Shown piece by piece: positions 1-5,939 of a stretch of DNA of 13,914 nt. The DNA comes from JACTMJ01 sp039812845 (GTDB taxonomy: Bacteria; Acidobacteriota; Terriglobia; Bryobacterales; Bryobacteraceae), in assembly GCA_039812845.1 (NCBI GenBank), contig JBDIBK010000108.1, positions 1 to 13,914 on the forward strand. The letters run 5' to 3'. The translations under genes were made by a program, and so were the position numbers. The notes under the pieces were generated by a model. The model saw nothing but the letters and a program-made list of their open reading frames with translations. It searched no databases and was not told where the DNA came from. Numbering within the stretch: the first letter of the stretch is position 1; every line of letters starts with the position of its first letter.

Positions 1-183
1 CAGGCATCGGCTGCAAGCGCTCCGGCGGAGACGGCGGCGGAGCCATCCGCGATTCTTCCTCCGCTCGCTTCTCCCGCGCAAAGTGGAGTCTATCAGCCAA
101 ACCCGGCCGAAGCGGCCCCGGTCGCGGAACCGACGGGATCGGCCGAAGCGCGAAACCCAGGGGAAGGCAGCGCGCAGGAATAA
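1..183 (+). CDS. rpsC: 30S ribosomal protein S3, C-terminal tail (partial, 5' end outside window)
   Basis: An open frame enters the window at base 1 and stops at TAA 181-183, giving 60 residues rich in Ala, Pro, Glu and Ser (it ends GEGSAQE). There is no folded-domain signature in this piece. I call it S3 from position: the gene directly before rplP in the S10 cluster is almost always rpsC, and S3 often ends in a low-complexity, disordered tail in GC-rich bacteria. S3 sits at the mRNA entry channel of the 30S subunit. The conserved KH and C-terminal domains must lie upstream of the window. The tail could belong to another gene only if the cluster order were unusual here. Confidence 0.68.
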   Translation, partial: QASAASAPAETAAEPSAILPPLASPAQSGVYQPNPAEAAPVAEPTGSAEARNPGEGSAQE

Positions 184-257
184 GAGATCGCGGACCTCGA
201 GGGGATTGGTCCTTTTGAGGGCAGAGGCGAAGGCGCCAAAGCAGGAGACGAAACGCC

Positions 258-677
258 ATGTTGATGCCAAAGAAAACGAAATACCGCAAGCAGCAGCGGG
301 GACGGATGGCCGGAAAAGCCCAGCGGGGCGCGGAACTGTCCTTTGGCGATTATGCGCTGAAAGCGCTCGACTGCGGCTGGATCACGGACCGGCAGATCGA
401 AGCGGCGCGCATTGCGATGACCCGTTCGATCAAGCGCGGCGGCTCCGTGTGGATTCGCATCTTCCCGAACAAGCCCATCACGAAGAAGCCCGCCGAAACG
501 CGTATGGGAAAGGGCAAGGGCGCGCCCGAGGGCTGGGTGGCCGTGATTAAGCCTGGACGCATTCTCTTCGAGATGGAGGGTGTGCCCAAGGATGTGGCGG
601 AGGAGGCGATGCGCCTGGCGGCCCAGAAGCTTCCCACCCGCACGAAATTTATCTCACGCGACGAACTGTTTGTTTGA
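258..677 (+). CDS. rplP: 50S ribosomal protein L16
   Basis: 139 residues, the normal length for L16, which binds 23S rRNA near the A site and peptidyl-transferase centre. The start MLMPKKTKYRKQQRGRM is typical of the family, and the signature RMGKGKG is at residues 82-88, followed by APEGW. Arg82 corresponds to the arginine that is hydroxylated in E. coli L16. ATG 258 is chosen because it gives the family N-terminus and has AGGAG at 243-247, 10 nt upstream. A second in-frame ATG two codons later is less likely. It follows the rpsC tail after 74 nt and its TGA sits within the ribosome-binding region of rpmC, so the two are probably translationally coupled. Confidence 0.97.
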   Translation: MLMPKKTKYRKQQRGRMAGKAQRGAELSFGDYALKALDCGWITDRQIEAARIAMTRSIKRGGSVWIRIFPNKPITKKPAETRMGKGKGAPEGWVAVIKPGRILFEMEGVPKDVAEEAMRLAAQKLPTRTKFISRDELFV

Positions 678-686
678 GGGTTGCTC

Positions 687-908
687 ATGAAGGCCGACGA
701 TTTTCGCAATTTGAATCCCGCCGAATTAGCCGGCAAGGCTAAGGACATCGAGGAACAGCTTTTCCGGCTGCGCTTCCAGATCTCCCTCGGGCAACCCGAC
801 GGAATCAAGAAGTACCGCGCTCTCCGCAAGGACCGCGCCCGGCTGCTGACAGTGCTGCGCCAGAACGAGGCCGTGCCGGCCAGCGCCGCGGCGGAGAAGG
901 GGAACTAG
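687..908 (+). CDS. rpmC: 50S ribosomal protein L29
   Basis: 73 residues, within the usual 60-75 range. L29 is a small helical protein beside the polypeptide exit tunnel, where it helps dock factors acting on nascent chains. The helical core KAKDIEEQLFRLRFQ and the family pattern around IKKYRALRKDRARLLTVLRQ are visible. ATG 687 is preferred to the in-frame TTG 681 because GAGGG at 675-679 (overlapping the rplP stop) is 7 nt before the ATG but would overlap too closely with the TTG. The tail after RQNEAV is Ala-rich and probably disordered. rpsQ starts 3 nt after its stop. Confidence 0.96.
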   Translation: MKADDFRNLNPAELAGKAKDIEEQLFRLRFQISLGQPDGIKKYRALRKDRARLLTVLRQNEAVPASAAAEKGN

Positions 909-911
909 ATC

Positions 912-1217
912 ATGTCCACACCAACCGGTCACCGGAATGAGAAGCTCGGCACGGTGGTCTCCACCAAGATGGAGAAGACGATCGTGGTTGCCGTCAGCCG
1001 GCGCGTCTCCCACCCTCTCTACCGCAAGATCGTCAATGTGCGAAAGAAGTTCTACGCGCACGACGAGGAGCAGAGTGCCAAGGTGGGCGACCTGGTCCGG
1101 ATCCAGGAGCACCCGCCCATCAGCAAGCTGAAGCGCTGGAAGCTGAAGGAAGTGGTGCGGCGCGCGGTGCAGATTGATGTGAAGACGGGGCGCGTGCTCG
1201 AAGACGAAGCCGTCTAG
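912..1217 (+). CDS. rpsQ: 30S ribosomal protein S17
   Basis: 101 residues, slightly longer than the usual 80-90 because of a short tail after VRRAVQ. S17 is an OB-fold primary binder of 16S rRNA needed early in 30S assembly. Family motifs are clear: GTVVSTKMEKTIVVAVSR near the N-terminus, HPLYRKIV in the middle, and GDLVRIQEHPPISKLKRW, which corresponds to the conserved GD-V-I-E-RP-SK-K-W block. ATG 912 follows rpmC by 3 nt. Its Shine-Dalgarno sequence (GGAG...GGGG, about 894-902) is inside the end of rpmC. The following spacer to rplN contains a small GNRA-type hairpin. Confidence 0.97.
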   Translation: MSTPTGHRNEKLGTVVSTKMEKTIVVAVSRRVSHPLYRKIVNVRKKFYAHDEEQSAKVGDLVRIQEHPPISKLKRWKLKEVVRRAVQIDVKTGRVLEDEAV

Positions 1218-1229
1218 CCGAACAGCCGG

Positions 1230-1245
1230 GCGGATGAGAATCCGC
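1230..1245 (+). repeat. 6-bp hairpin with GAGA tetraloop in the rpsQ-rplN spacer
   Basis: GCGGAT (1230-1235) and ATCCGC (1240-1245) are perfectly complementary around GAGA (1236-1239), a GNRA-type loop that stabilises RNA stems. The hairpin begins 12 nt after the rpsQ stop and ends 9 nt before the rplN Shine-Dalgarno. A 6-bp stem in GC-rich DNA can arise by chance, so only the loop identity and the position argue for function. Confidence 0.4.
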
Positions 1246-1270
1246 GCGGGCAGCAGGAAGGAATTTTGCC

Positions 1271-1639
1271 ATGGTTGGAATGAGAACAATCCTCCAGGTG
1301 GCCGACAACAGCGGGGCCAAGAAGCTCATGTGCATTCTTCCGCTGGGCGGCGACAAGGGAACGAAAGCCGGTCTCGGCGATGTCGTCACCGCCAGCGTGA
1401 AGGAAGCGGCGCCCGATTCAAACGTGAAGAAGGGCAAAGTGGTCAAGTGCGTCATCGTGCGGATCCGCAAGGAAACCCGCCGCAAGGACGGAACCTACAT
1501 CCGCTTCGATTCGAACGCGGCCGTGCTGGTGAAGGACGACGGGGAGCCGGTGGGCACCCGCGTGTTCGGTCCGGTGGCCCGCGAACTGCGCGACAAGCGC
1601 TATATGAAGATTGTTTCTCTGGCGCCGGAGGTCATCTAA
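1271..1639 (+). CDS. rplN: 50S ribosomal protein L14
   Basis: 122 residues, exactly the family length. L14 binds 23S rRNA and forms intersubunit bridges with the 30S subunit. Seen in the sequence: RTILQVADNSGAKKLMCI at the N-terminus, GDVVTASVKEA, the L14 signature region around VVKCVIVRIRKETRR and DGTYIRFDSNAAVLV, then GTRVFGPVARELR and the C-terminal KIVSLAPEVI. ATG 1271 has a strong AGGAAGGA at 1255-1262, 8 nt upstream. The stop codon TAA 1637-1639 is followed after one nucleotide by the rplX start, so the two genes are surely coupled. Confidence 0.98.
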   Translation: MVGMRTILQVADNSGAKKLMCILPLGGDKGTKAGLGDVVTASVKEAAPDSNVKKGKVVKCVIVRIRKETRRKDGTYIRFDSNAAVLVKDDGEPVGTRVFGPVARELRDKRYMKIVSLAPEVI

Positions 1640-1640
1640 C

Positions 1641-2021
1641 ATGTCGTCGAAACTGCAGTTGAACAAGATGGCGGCGCGGCCGGTGAAGAGCGCGCTGCGC
1701 AAGAACGACATGGTGAAGGTGATCAGCGGCCGCGACAAGGGCAAGACCGGCCGCATCATCGAGATCAACCGCCTTACCAGCCGGGTGGTGGTGGAGGGAG
1801 TGATGCTGATGAAGCGCCACGTCCGGCCCAATCCGCAGCAAGGCGTCAAGGGCGGCATCGCCGAGCAGGAAGCATCCATCCATATCTCGAATGTGATGCT
1901 GGTGACGGCCGATGGCGTTGCCACACGGGTTGGAAAGAAAGTGGAAACGGTCGGCGGCAAGACGCGCCGCACGCGAATCGCCCGCAAGACCGGTGAAGTC
2001 ATTGAGGTCAAGACGAAATAG
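1641..2021 (+). CDS. rplX: 50S ribosomal protein L24
   Basis: 126 residues. L24 is an assembly initiator that binds the 5' end of 23S rRNA near the exit tunnel. The KOW motif lies at about residues 23-50 (DMVKVISGRDKGKTGRI), followed by EGVMLMKRHVRPNPQQGVKG and the IHISNVMLV block. The N-terminus is about 15-20 residues longer than in many L24 proteins. I chose ATG 1641 because it lies 1 nt after the rplN stop with GGAGG at 1627-1631, 9 nt upstream; ATG at residue 10 is possible but has no better ribosome-binding site. The C-terminus is basic and threonine-rich (GGKTRRTRIARKTGE). A 128-nt spacer follows before rplE. Confidence 0.96.
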   Translation: MSSKLQLNKMAARPVKSALRKNDMVKVISGRDKGKTGRIIEINRLTSRVVVEGVMLMKRHVRPNPQQGVKGGIAEQEASIHISNVMLVTADGVATRVGKKVETVGGKTRRTRIARKTGEVIEVKTK

Positions 2022-2149
2022 CCGAGGCCAGGAGAGCGAGCCGGGAAACCGGAGCGCTTTGAGTGAACGGCGAGGCACGGGAATCCGGGCTGCCGGCATC
2101 GAACCGCTCACCCGATTGGAAACCGGGGAGCCATAGAAGGAACCAGACG

Positions 2150-2698
2150 ATGCAGACAACAGCAAGATTGAAGGATCACTATACGGGCAAAGTGGTGCCC
2201 GCGCTCACAAAAGAGTTTCAGTACACGAATCCCATGGCGGTGCCGAAGATCGCGAAGATCACCGTGAACATGGGTCTTGGCGAGGCCATCGGCAACCAGA
2301 AACTGCTGGATGCCTGTGTGAGCGACCTCACGACGATCACCGGCCAGAAGCCGGTGGTAACGAAGGCGCGCAAGTCCATCGCCCAGTTCAAGCTGCGCGA
2401 GGGGATGAGCATTGGCGCGATGGTCACCCTGCGGGGGGACCGCATGTACGAGTTTTTGGATCGCCTGGTGAGCGTGGCGCTGCCGCGGGTGCGCGACTTT
2501 CGCGGAGTTTCCTCCAAGGCCTTTGACGGCCGCGGAAACTACACGCTTGGCATTCGCGACCAGTTGATCTTCCCGGAGATCGATTACAACAAGGTGGAAA
2601 AAACGAAGGGCATGAACATCTGCATCACCACCACCGCCAGCACCGACGCCGAAGCGCGCTCCCTGCTGCGGGAAATGGGCATGCCGTTCACCAAGTAA
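2150..2698 (+). CDS. rplE: 50S ribosomal protein L5
   Basis: 182 residues, the usual size. L5 binds 5S rRNA in the central protuberance and contacts the P-site tRNA and S13. Motifs visible are MAVPKIAKITVNMGLGEA (L5 signature region), GQKPVVTKARKSIAQFKLREG, RGDRMYEFLDRL, DFRGVSSKAFDGRGNYTLGI and the end MNICITTTASTDAEARSLL. ATG 2150 has AGAAGGA at 2136-2142, 7 nt upstream. A longer in-frame version from TTG 2063-area would run through the spacer and add a non-family N-terminus, so it was not used. In E. coli the S8 protein represses the spc operon at the start of this gene; I cannot show such a site here. Confidence 0.97.
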   Translation: MQTTARLKDHYTGKVVPALTKEFQYTNPMAVPKIAKITVNMGLGEAIGNQKLLDACVSDLTTITGQKPVVTKARKSIAQFKLREGMSIGAMVTLRGDRMYEFLDRLVSVALPRVRDFRGVSSKAFDGRGNYTLGIRDQLIFPEIDYNKVEKTKGMNICITTTASTDAEARSLLREMGMPFTK

Positions 2699-2728
2699 GA
2701 AGGGCGAGAGGGAAGCAAGAGGAATCGA

Positions 2729-2914
2729 ATGGCAACCACCGCAAAGATCGCAAAGGACCAAAAGAAACCGAAGTTCAAGATCCGGCACCGGAACCGCTGC
2801 TGGCGCTGTGGACGCCCGCGCGCCTTCTACCGCAAGTTCGGTCTCTGCCGGATTTGTTTCCGGGAACTGGCCCTGCTTGGAGAATTGCCCGGAGTGGTAA
2901 AGGCGAGCTGGTAG
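2729..2914 (+). CDS. rpsN: 30S ribosomal protein S14, zinc-binding (type Z)
   Basis: 61 residues, the short zinc-binding form of S14, which sits in the 30S head. The zinc ligands are Cys24-X2-Cys27 and Cys40-X2-Cys43 in CWRCGRPRAFYRKFGLCRIC, and the family ending RELALLGELPGVVKASW is intact. This differs from the roughly 100-residue cysteine-free S14 of E. coli, so the organism depends on zinc for this copy unless it also keeps a C-minus paralogue elsewhere. ATG 2729 is preceded by AGAGGA at 2718-2723. The gene follows rplE by 30 nt and is followed by a 174-nt spacer before rpsH. Confidence 0.98.
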   Translation: MATTAKIAKDQKKPKFKIRHRNRCWRCGRPRAFYRKFGLCRICFRELALLGELPGVVKASW

Positions 2915-3088
2915 CGCGCGGCCTCCCTCGGGACGGGGGAGGCGGGCTGAGTTCCGAAGCCGGTTCGCGGCGAAGCTCGGAGCAAGCCAGTGGCGAAGCG
3001 AGAGAAGCGACGCAGTCCGATGGGGGGAACCCCGCGGAGACGGTCACACGGAGCGGCTACATGGAGCCGCTCAATCGGAGAATGAAAT
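2915..3088 (+). promoter_or_regulatory. rpsN-rpsH spacer with two GC-rich hairpins
   Basis: This 174-nt spacer carries no supported gene. It holds GCCTCCC (2921-2927) pairing with GGGAGGC (2937-2943) just after the rpsN stop. It also holds a perfect 8-bp repeat, GAGCGGCT (3051-3058) with AGCCGCTC (3065-3072) around a 6-nt loop. The second stem ends 3 nt before the rpsH Shine-Dalgarno GGAG (3076-3079). Neither stem is followed by a T-run, so they do not look like intrinsic terminators. Control of rpsH translation or mRNA processing is an inference. Confidence 0.42.
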
Positions 3089-3484
3089 ATGTTTTGTGAT
3101 CCCATTGCCGACATGCTCACCAGGGTGAGAAATGCCTACGCCGCCGGCCATCCCAAGGTGGATGTGCCCGCTTCCAATCTGAAGATGGAGATCTCCCGCA
3201 TTTTGCGCGAAGAGGGCTACATCCTCAATTACAAGCTGGCCGAGGAAGACAGCAAGCGGACAATCAAGATCTACCTGAAGTACACGCCGTCGAATCAGCC
3301 GGTGATCTCGAAGATCAACCGTCTTTCGCGGCCGGGCTGCCGGGTGTTTGTCGGCAGCAAGGAGATCCCCAGCGTGCTCGGTGGAATGGGAATCAATATT
3401 TTGACGACGCCGCGAGGCGTGATGACCGGTAAGCAGGCCCGTGCGGAAAACGTGGGCGGCGAACTGCTCTGCGAGGTTTGGTAG
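3089..3484 (+). CDS. rpsH: 30S ribosomal protein S8
   Basis: 131 residues, the family length. S8 binds the central domain of 16S rRNA and, in E. coli, represses translation of the spc operon. Seen: DPIADMLTRVRNAY at the N-terminus, the domain boundary around KYTPSNQPVISKINRLSRPGCRVF, then GGMGINILTTPRGVMTGKQAR, which matches the S8 signature, and the terminal GGELLCEVW. ATG 3089 has GGAG at 3076-3079, 9 nt upstream. It is preceded by an 8-bp hairpin that could be a regulatory target, and followed by a 78-nt spacer before rplF. Confidence 0.98.
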   Translation: MFCDPIADMLTRVRNAYAAGHPKVDVPASNLKMEISRILREEGYILNYKLAEEDSKRTIKIYLKYTPSNQPVISKINRLSRPGCRVFVGSKEIPSVLGGMGINILTTPRGVMTGKQARAENVGGELLCEVW

Positions 3485-3494
3485 GAATTCAGGA

Positions 3495-3545
3495 TCCCCT
3501 CCGCCGTGCGTTTGCCAGCCCTTGGGGCGGGCGGATGTCCGGGGA
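3495..3545 (+). repeat. Bulged two-part stem in the rpsH-rplF spacer
   Basis: TCCCC (3495-3499) can pair with GGGGA (3541-3545), and the directly adjacent TCCGCC (3500-3505) with GGCGGA (3530-3535), separated on the 3' side by a 5-nt bulge. The enclosed loop has a further small stem, GCCC (3518-3521) with GGGC (3525-3528). The GGGGAG at 3541-3546 is the best Shine-Dalgarno-like sequence before rplF (though 16 nt from the ATG), so the fold would occlude it. This is a pairing read by eye; no energy was calculated. Confidence 0.35.
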
Positions 3546-3562
3546 GTGAAGCGAGAAACATC

Positions 3563-4102
3563 ATGTCAAGAGTTGGGAAAAAGCCGATCCCTCTTCCCCC
3601 CGGCGTGAAGCTCAAGGTGGGCGACACGCTCGAAGTGGAAGGGCCCAAAGGCAAGCTGACCGTCCCCATTCCGGCGGGCATTAAGCTTGAGCAGAAAGAT
3701 TCGACGCTGCATGTGGTTCGCGAGAGCGACGCGTATGCCGCATTGCACGGTCTCACCAGGGCGCTCACCTCGAACGCCGTGGTAGGCGTATCCGAGGGTT
3801 TCAAGCGCGAGCTCGATATCGTCGGTATCGGCTACAACGCCGAGGTCAAGGGCCGCACCGTCGTCTTTAAGCTCGGCTATTCACACCTGATCGAGTTTCT
3901 GCTGCCCGTTGGCGTGGACGCGGTTGTCGAAAAGAACACGCATATCGTTCTCAGCAGCCACGACCGCCAGTTGCTCGGGCAGACCGCGGCGAATATCCGG
4001 ATGCTGCGTCCGCCGGAGCCCTACAAGCAGAAGGGCATCCGGTACACGGGCGAAGCGCTGCGCAAGAAGGTCGGCAAGGCTGGAGCGGGAGGTAAGAAGT
4101 GA
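3563..4102 (+). CDS. rplF: 50S ribosomal protein L6
   Basis: 179 residues, the usual size. L6 has two similar domains and lies near the factor-binding region of the 50S subunit. The protein starts MSRVGKKPIPLPPGV, with GDTLEVEGPKGKLT in domain 1, GVSEGFKRELDIVGIGYNAEV at the domain junction, and the L6 signature around RPPEPYKQKGIRYTGEALRKKVGKAG. ATG 3563 gives the family N-terminus; upstream in-frame codons back to 3506 would add spacer-derived residues. The ribosome-binding site is weak or distant (GGGGAG 3541-3546). The TGA stop overlaps the GTG start of rplR by 4 nt. Confidence 0.97.
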   Translation: MSRVGKKPIPLPPGVKLKVGDTLEVEGPKGKLTVPIPAGIKLEQKDSTLHVVRESDAYAALHGLTRALTSNAVVGVSEGFKRELDIVGIGYNAEVKGRTVVFKLGYSHLIEFLLPVGVDAVVEKNTHIVLSSHDRQLLGQTAANIRMLRPPEPYKQKGIRYTGEALRKKVGKAGAGGKK

Positions 4103-4461
4103 TCGGGAGAACGTCTCGCAGTTTGATTCGGCAGCGAATCCACACGAAAATCCGCAAGCGTCTTCGCGGAACGGCGGAACGCCCGCGGCTGGCCGTCTTT
4201 CGCAGCCTCAAGCATATCTACGCTCAGGTGATCGACGACAGCACCGGACGCACCATCGTTTCCGCCTCCAGCCACGAGAAGGCGACGGGGGCGGTCACCG
4301 GCGGCAATCTCGAAGGCGCGAAGGCGATCGGCAAACTGGTTGCCGACCGGGCGATCGCCCAGGGGATCAAGGCCGTTGTTTACGACCGTGGCGGATATAT
4401 TTACCATGGACGCGTGAAGGCGCTCGCCGACGCGGCCCGCGAAGCAGGATTGGAGTTCTAG
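4099..4461 (+). CDS. rplR: 50S ribosomal protein L18
   Basis: 120 residues, the family length. L18 binds 5S rRNA with L5 and L25-type proteins in the central protuberance. Visible blocks: RIHTKIRKRLRGTAERPRLAVFRSLKHIYAQVIDD, GRTIVSASS, the GAKAIGKLVADRAIAQGI helix, and VVYDRGGYIYHGRVKALADAAREAGLEF at the end. The start is GTG 4099, overlapping the rplF stop (GTGA), with GGAGG at 4088-4092, 6 nt upstream. This 4-nt overlap implies translational coupling with rplF. rpsE begins 7 nt after its stop. Confidence 0.97.
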   Translation: MIGRTSRSLIRQRIHTKIRKRLRGTAERPRLAVFRSLKHIYAQVIDDSTGRTIVSASSHEKATGAVTGGNLEGAKAIGKLVADRAIAQGIKAVVYDRGGYIYHGRVKALADAAREAGLEF

Positions 4462-4468
4462 AGTCGCC

Positions 4469-5002
4469 ATGATGACCAAGAAAAAACCCCTGGACGCTTC
4501 GGGTTACAACCTGAAGGAGAGTGTCGTCAGCATCAACCGCGTGACCAAGGTGGTGAAGGGCGGCAAGAACCTGAGCTTCTCCGCGCTCGTGGTGGTGGGT
4601 GACCCGGACGCCGCCGTGGTCGGTTTTGGCACCGGCAAGGCCAAGGAAGTGCCTTCCGCGATCAAAAAGGGCATCGAAGCGGCCAAAAAGAATTTGCACA
4701 AGGTAAACCTGCTGCAGCGCACGATTCCCCATCAGACGATGGGCGTGTTCGGCAGCGGGAAGGTGCTGCTCAAGCCCGCGCCGGAAGGAACGGGCGTGAT
4801 TGCCGGCGGACCGGTGCGCTACGTCATTGAGGCGGCGGGCGTGCATAACGTCCTCACCAAGTGTCTCGGCAGCCGCAATCCCCACAACGTGGTGAAGGCG
4901 ACGGTGGATGCGCTGGTTCAGTTGCGAGACCGCGAGGCCATGAAGGCGATGCGCGGCCTGCATACCGTGGACATGCCCGCTCAGCCAGCCAGCGAAGCCT
5001 AG
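4469..5002 (+). CDS. rpsE: 30S ribosomal protein S5
   Basis: 177 residues, normal for S5, which helps mRNA helicase activity and decoding fidelity at the entry side of the 30S subunit. The double-stranded RNA-binding-like N-terminal domain holds the S5 signature GGKNLSFSALVVVGD (residues 31-45) and GFGTGKAKEVPSAIKKG. The C-terminal domain has APEGTGVIAGGPVR, then AAGVHNVLTKCLGSRNPHNVVKATVDAL. Two adjacent ATGs (4469 and 4472) exist and either may be used; the nearest GGAG (4452-4455) is 13 nt upstream of the first, a loose spacing, so coupling to rplR is likely. The short tail MPAQPASEA is not conserved. Confidence 0.97.
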   Translation: MMTKKKPLDASGYNLKESVVSINRVTKVVKGGKNLSFSALVVVGDPDAAVVGFGTGKAKEVPSAIKKGIEAAKKNLHKVNLLQRTIPHQTMGVFGSGKVLLKPAPEGTGVIAGGPVRYVIEAAGVHNVLTKCLGSRNPHNVVKATVDALVQLRDREAMKAMRGLHTVDMPAQPASEA

Positions 5003-5125
5003 GCATCGGTTCGCGCAAGCACTGCTCTGCCGGCCGAAGCAGCCGGCCTGCCGGAGCCAGGCGGAAGAGGATTGAGGGCAGCCGCGCCCCCACAAAGGGC
5101 GCCGAGGAATTGAGGAGAGCGAGAG
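5003..5125 (+). promoter_or_regulatory. rpsE-rpmD spacer with three GC-rich stems
   Basis: No gene is supported in these 123 nt. Local stems are GCCGGC (5029-5034) with GCCGGC (5042-5047); alternatively GCCTG (5046-5050) with CAGGC (5058-5062); and GCGCCC (5084-5089) with GGGCGC (5097-5102) around a 7-nt loop. The third stem ends 9 nt before the rpmD Shine-Dalgarno (5112-5117). The first two share bases 5046-5047. Six-base stems are not rare in DNA this GC-rich, so function is uncertain. Confidence 0.32.
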
Positions 5126-5314
5126 ATGGCGGAAGCAACCGTGAAAGTGCAATTAGTGAGAAGTCCGGTGGGACGCCCGGAAACGCAGCGCCGCATGGTG
5201 CGCGGCCTGGGGCTGATTCGCCTTCAGCAGATCGTCGAACGCCCGGACAATCCTTCCACCAGGGGCATCATTAAGAAGATTCCACACCTTGTGAAGGTTG
5301 TTGAGAGCGAGTAG
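5126..5314 (+). CDS. rpmD: 50S ribosomal protein L30
   Basis: 62 residues, the short bacterial form of L30. It reads VKVQLVRSPVGRPETQRRMVRGLGLIRLQQIVERPDNPSTRGIIKKIPHLVKVV, matching the family pattern of an early I/V-K-V-LVRS strand, RPxxQRxTVRGLGLR, DTP-like PDNP, and the terminal helix-strand ending in VKV. ATG 5126 has GAGGAG at 5112-5117, 8 nt upstream. It lies between rpsE and rplO as in the standard spc order. L30 is not present in all bacteria, so its retention is a mild taxonomic marker. Confidence 0.96.
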   Translation: MAEATVKVQLVRSPVGRPETQRRMVRGLGLIRLQQIVERPDNPSTRGIIKKIPHLVKVVESE

Positions 5315-5358
5315 GCACCGCGCACGGCCCACAGCGGGCGGGCACCGAGGAGAAGATC

Positions 5359-5856
5359 ATGGATTTAAGCAATCTCAAACCACCGGCTGGACAAACCCGC
5401 CCACGGAAGCGGATCGGGCGCGGTATGGGTTCCGGCCACGGAAAGACGTCCGGACGCGGCATGAAGGGGCAGCACTCCATCAGCGGCTTCAGCCAGAAGC
5501 GCGGATTCGAAGGCGGCCAGATGCCGCTGCATCGCCGATTGCCTAAGCGCGGATTCACCAACATTTTTCGCACCGAGTATGCCGAGCTCAACGTGCACCG
5601 GTTCAACGAACTCGAAGGTTCCGAGTTCAGCCCCGAAAGCCTGGTGGCCTCCGGTGTCATCAAGAACCTGCGCGACGGCCTGAAGATTCTCGGGACCGGG
5701 GAACTCACCCGCGCCGTGAACGTCACCGCGCATGCGTTCACCAAGCAAGCGGCGGCGAAGATCGCGGCAGCCGGCGGGACGGCGACGACGATCGCGCCGA
5801 AGCCCGCGCCGAAGGGCAAGCTGATGGCCAAGAACAAGAGCGCCGCGAAGGCGTAG
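5359..5856 (+). CDS. rplO: 50S ribosomal protein L15
   Basis: 165 residues, somewhat longer than the usual 144-150. L15 is a late-assembly 50S protein that threads into 23S rRNA. The N-terminus shows LSNLKPPAGQTRPRKRIGRGMGSGHGKTSGRGMKGQ, the Gly/Arg-rich extension typical of the family, then GFEGGQMPLHRRLPKRGF and the C-terminal globular part with LKILGTGELTRAVNVTAHAFTKQAAAKI. The last 25 or so residues are an Ala/Lys/Pro-rich tail (APKPAPKGKLMAKNKSAAKA) that is probably disordered and rRNA-binding. ATG 5359 has GAGGAGAAG at 5347-5355. Confidence 0.97.
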   Translation: MDLSNLKPPAGQTRPRKRIGRGMGSGHGKTSGRGMKGQHSISGFSQKRGFEGGQMPLHRRLPKRGFTNIFRTEYAELNVHRFNELEGSEFSPESLVASGVIKNLRDGLKILGTGELTRAVNVTAHAFTKQAAAKIAAAGGTATTIAPKPAPKGKLMAKNKSAAKA

Positions 5857-5891
5857 CGCCAAGCTGGCAAGCCCCTGCAATCGCAGGTTTA

Positions 5892-5917
5892 TCCCGGCCG
5901 GCCGTGAGCCGGCGGGA
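5892..5917 (+). promoter_or_regulatory. Strong hairpin in the rplO-secY spacer, just upstream of secY
   Basis: TCCCG (5892-5896) pairs with CGGGA (5913-5917) and, after one bulged G (5897), CCGGC (5898-5902) pairs with GCCGG (5908-5912), closing a 5-nt loop CGTGA. That is a 10-bp stem with a single bulge. A smaller 5-bp stem, CCTGC (5874-5878) with GCAGG (5883-5887), lies just before. The secY Shine-Dalgarno (GGAAG, about 5929-5933) follows 11 nt after the stem. No T-run follows, so it is not a standard terminator. An mRNA cleavage or stability element, or tuning of SecY output relative to the ribosomal proteins, is possible. Confidence 0.5.
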
Positions 5918-5939
5918 AGTGGGGATCAGGAAGTGCGGA

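Noticed and set aside
192..215. GGACC/GGTCC stem followed by TTTT after rpsC, as a terminator
   Set aside because: Only 5 bp with an 11-nt loop and a short T-run, in the middle of a continuous operon; too weak to call.
2063..2149. N-terminal extension of L5 from an upstream in-frame start
   Set aside because: The added residues are spacer-derived and not found in L5; ATG 2150 has a good AGAAGGA.
4861..5274. + strand frame overlapping the end of rpsE, the spacer and rpmD
   Set aside because: Low-complexity Arg/Gly/Ser translation, overlaps two supported genes in other frames, no ribosome-binding site of note.
5904..5939. Earlier GTG start for secY
   Set aside because: It lies inside the hairpin, adds 12 non-family residues, and ATG 5940 gives the conserved N-terminus with its own Shine-Dalgarno.
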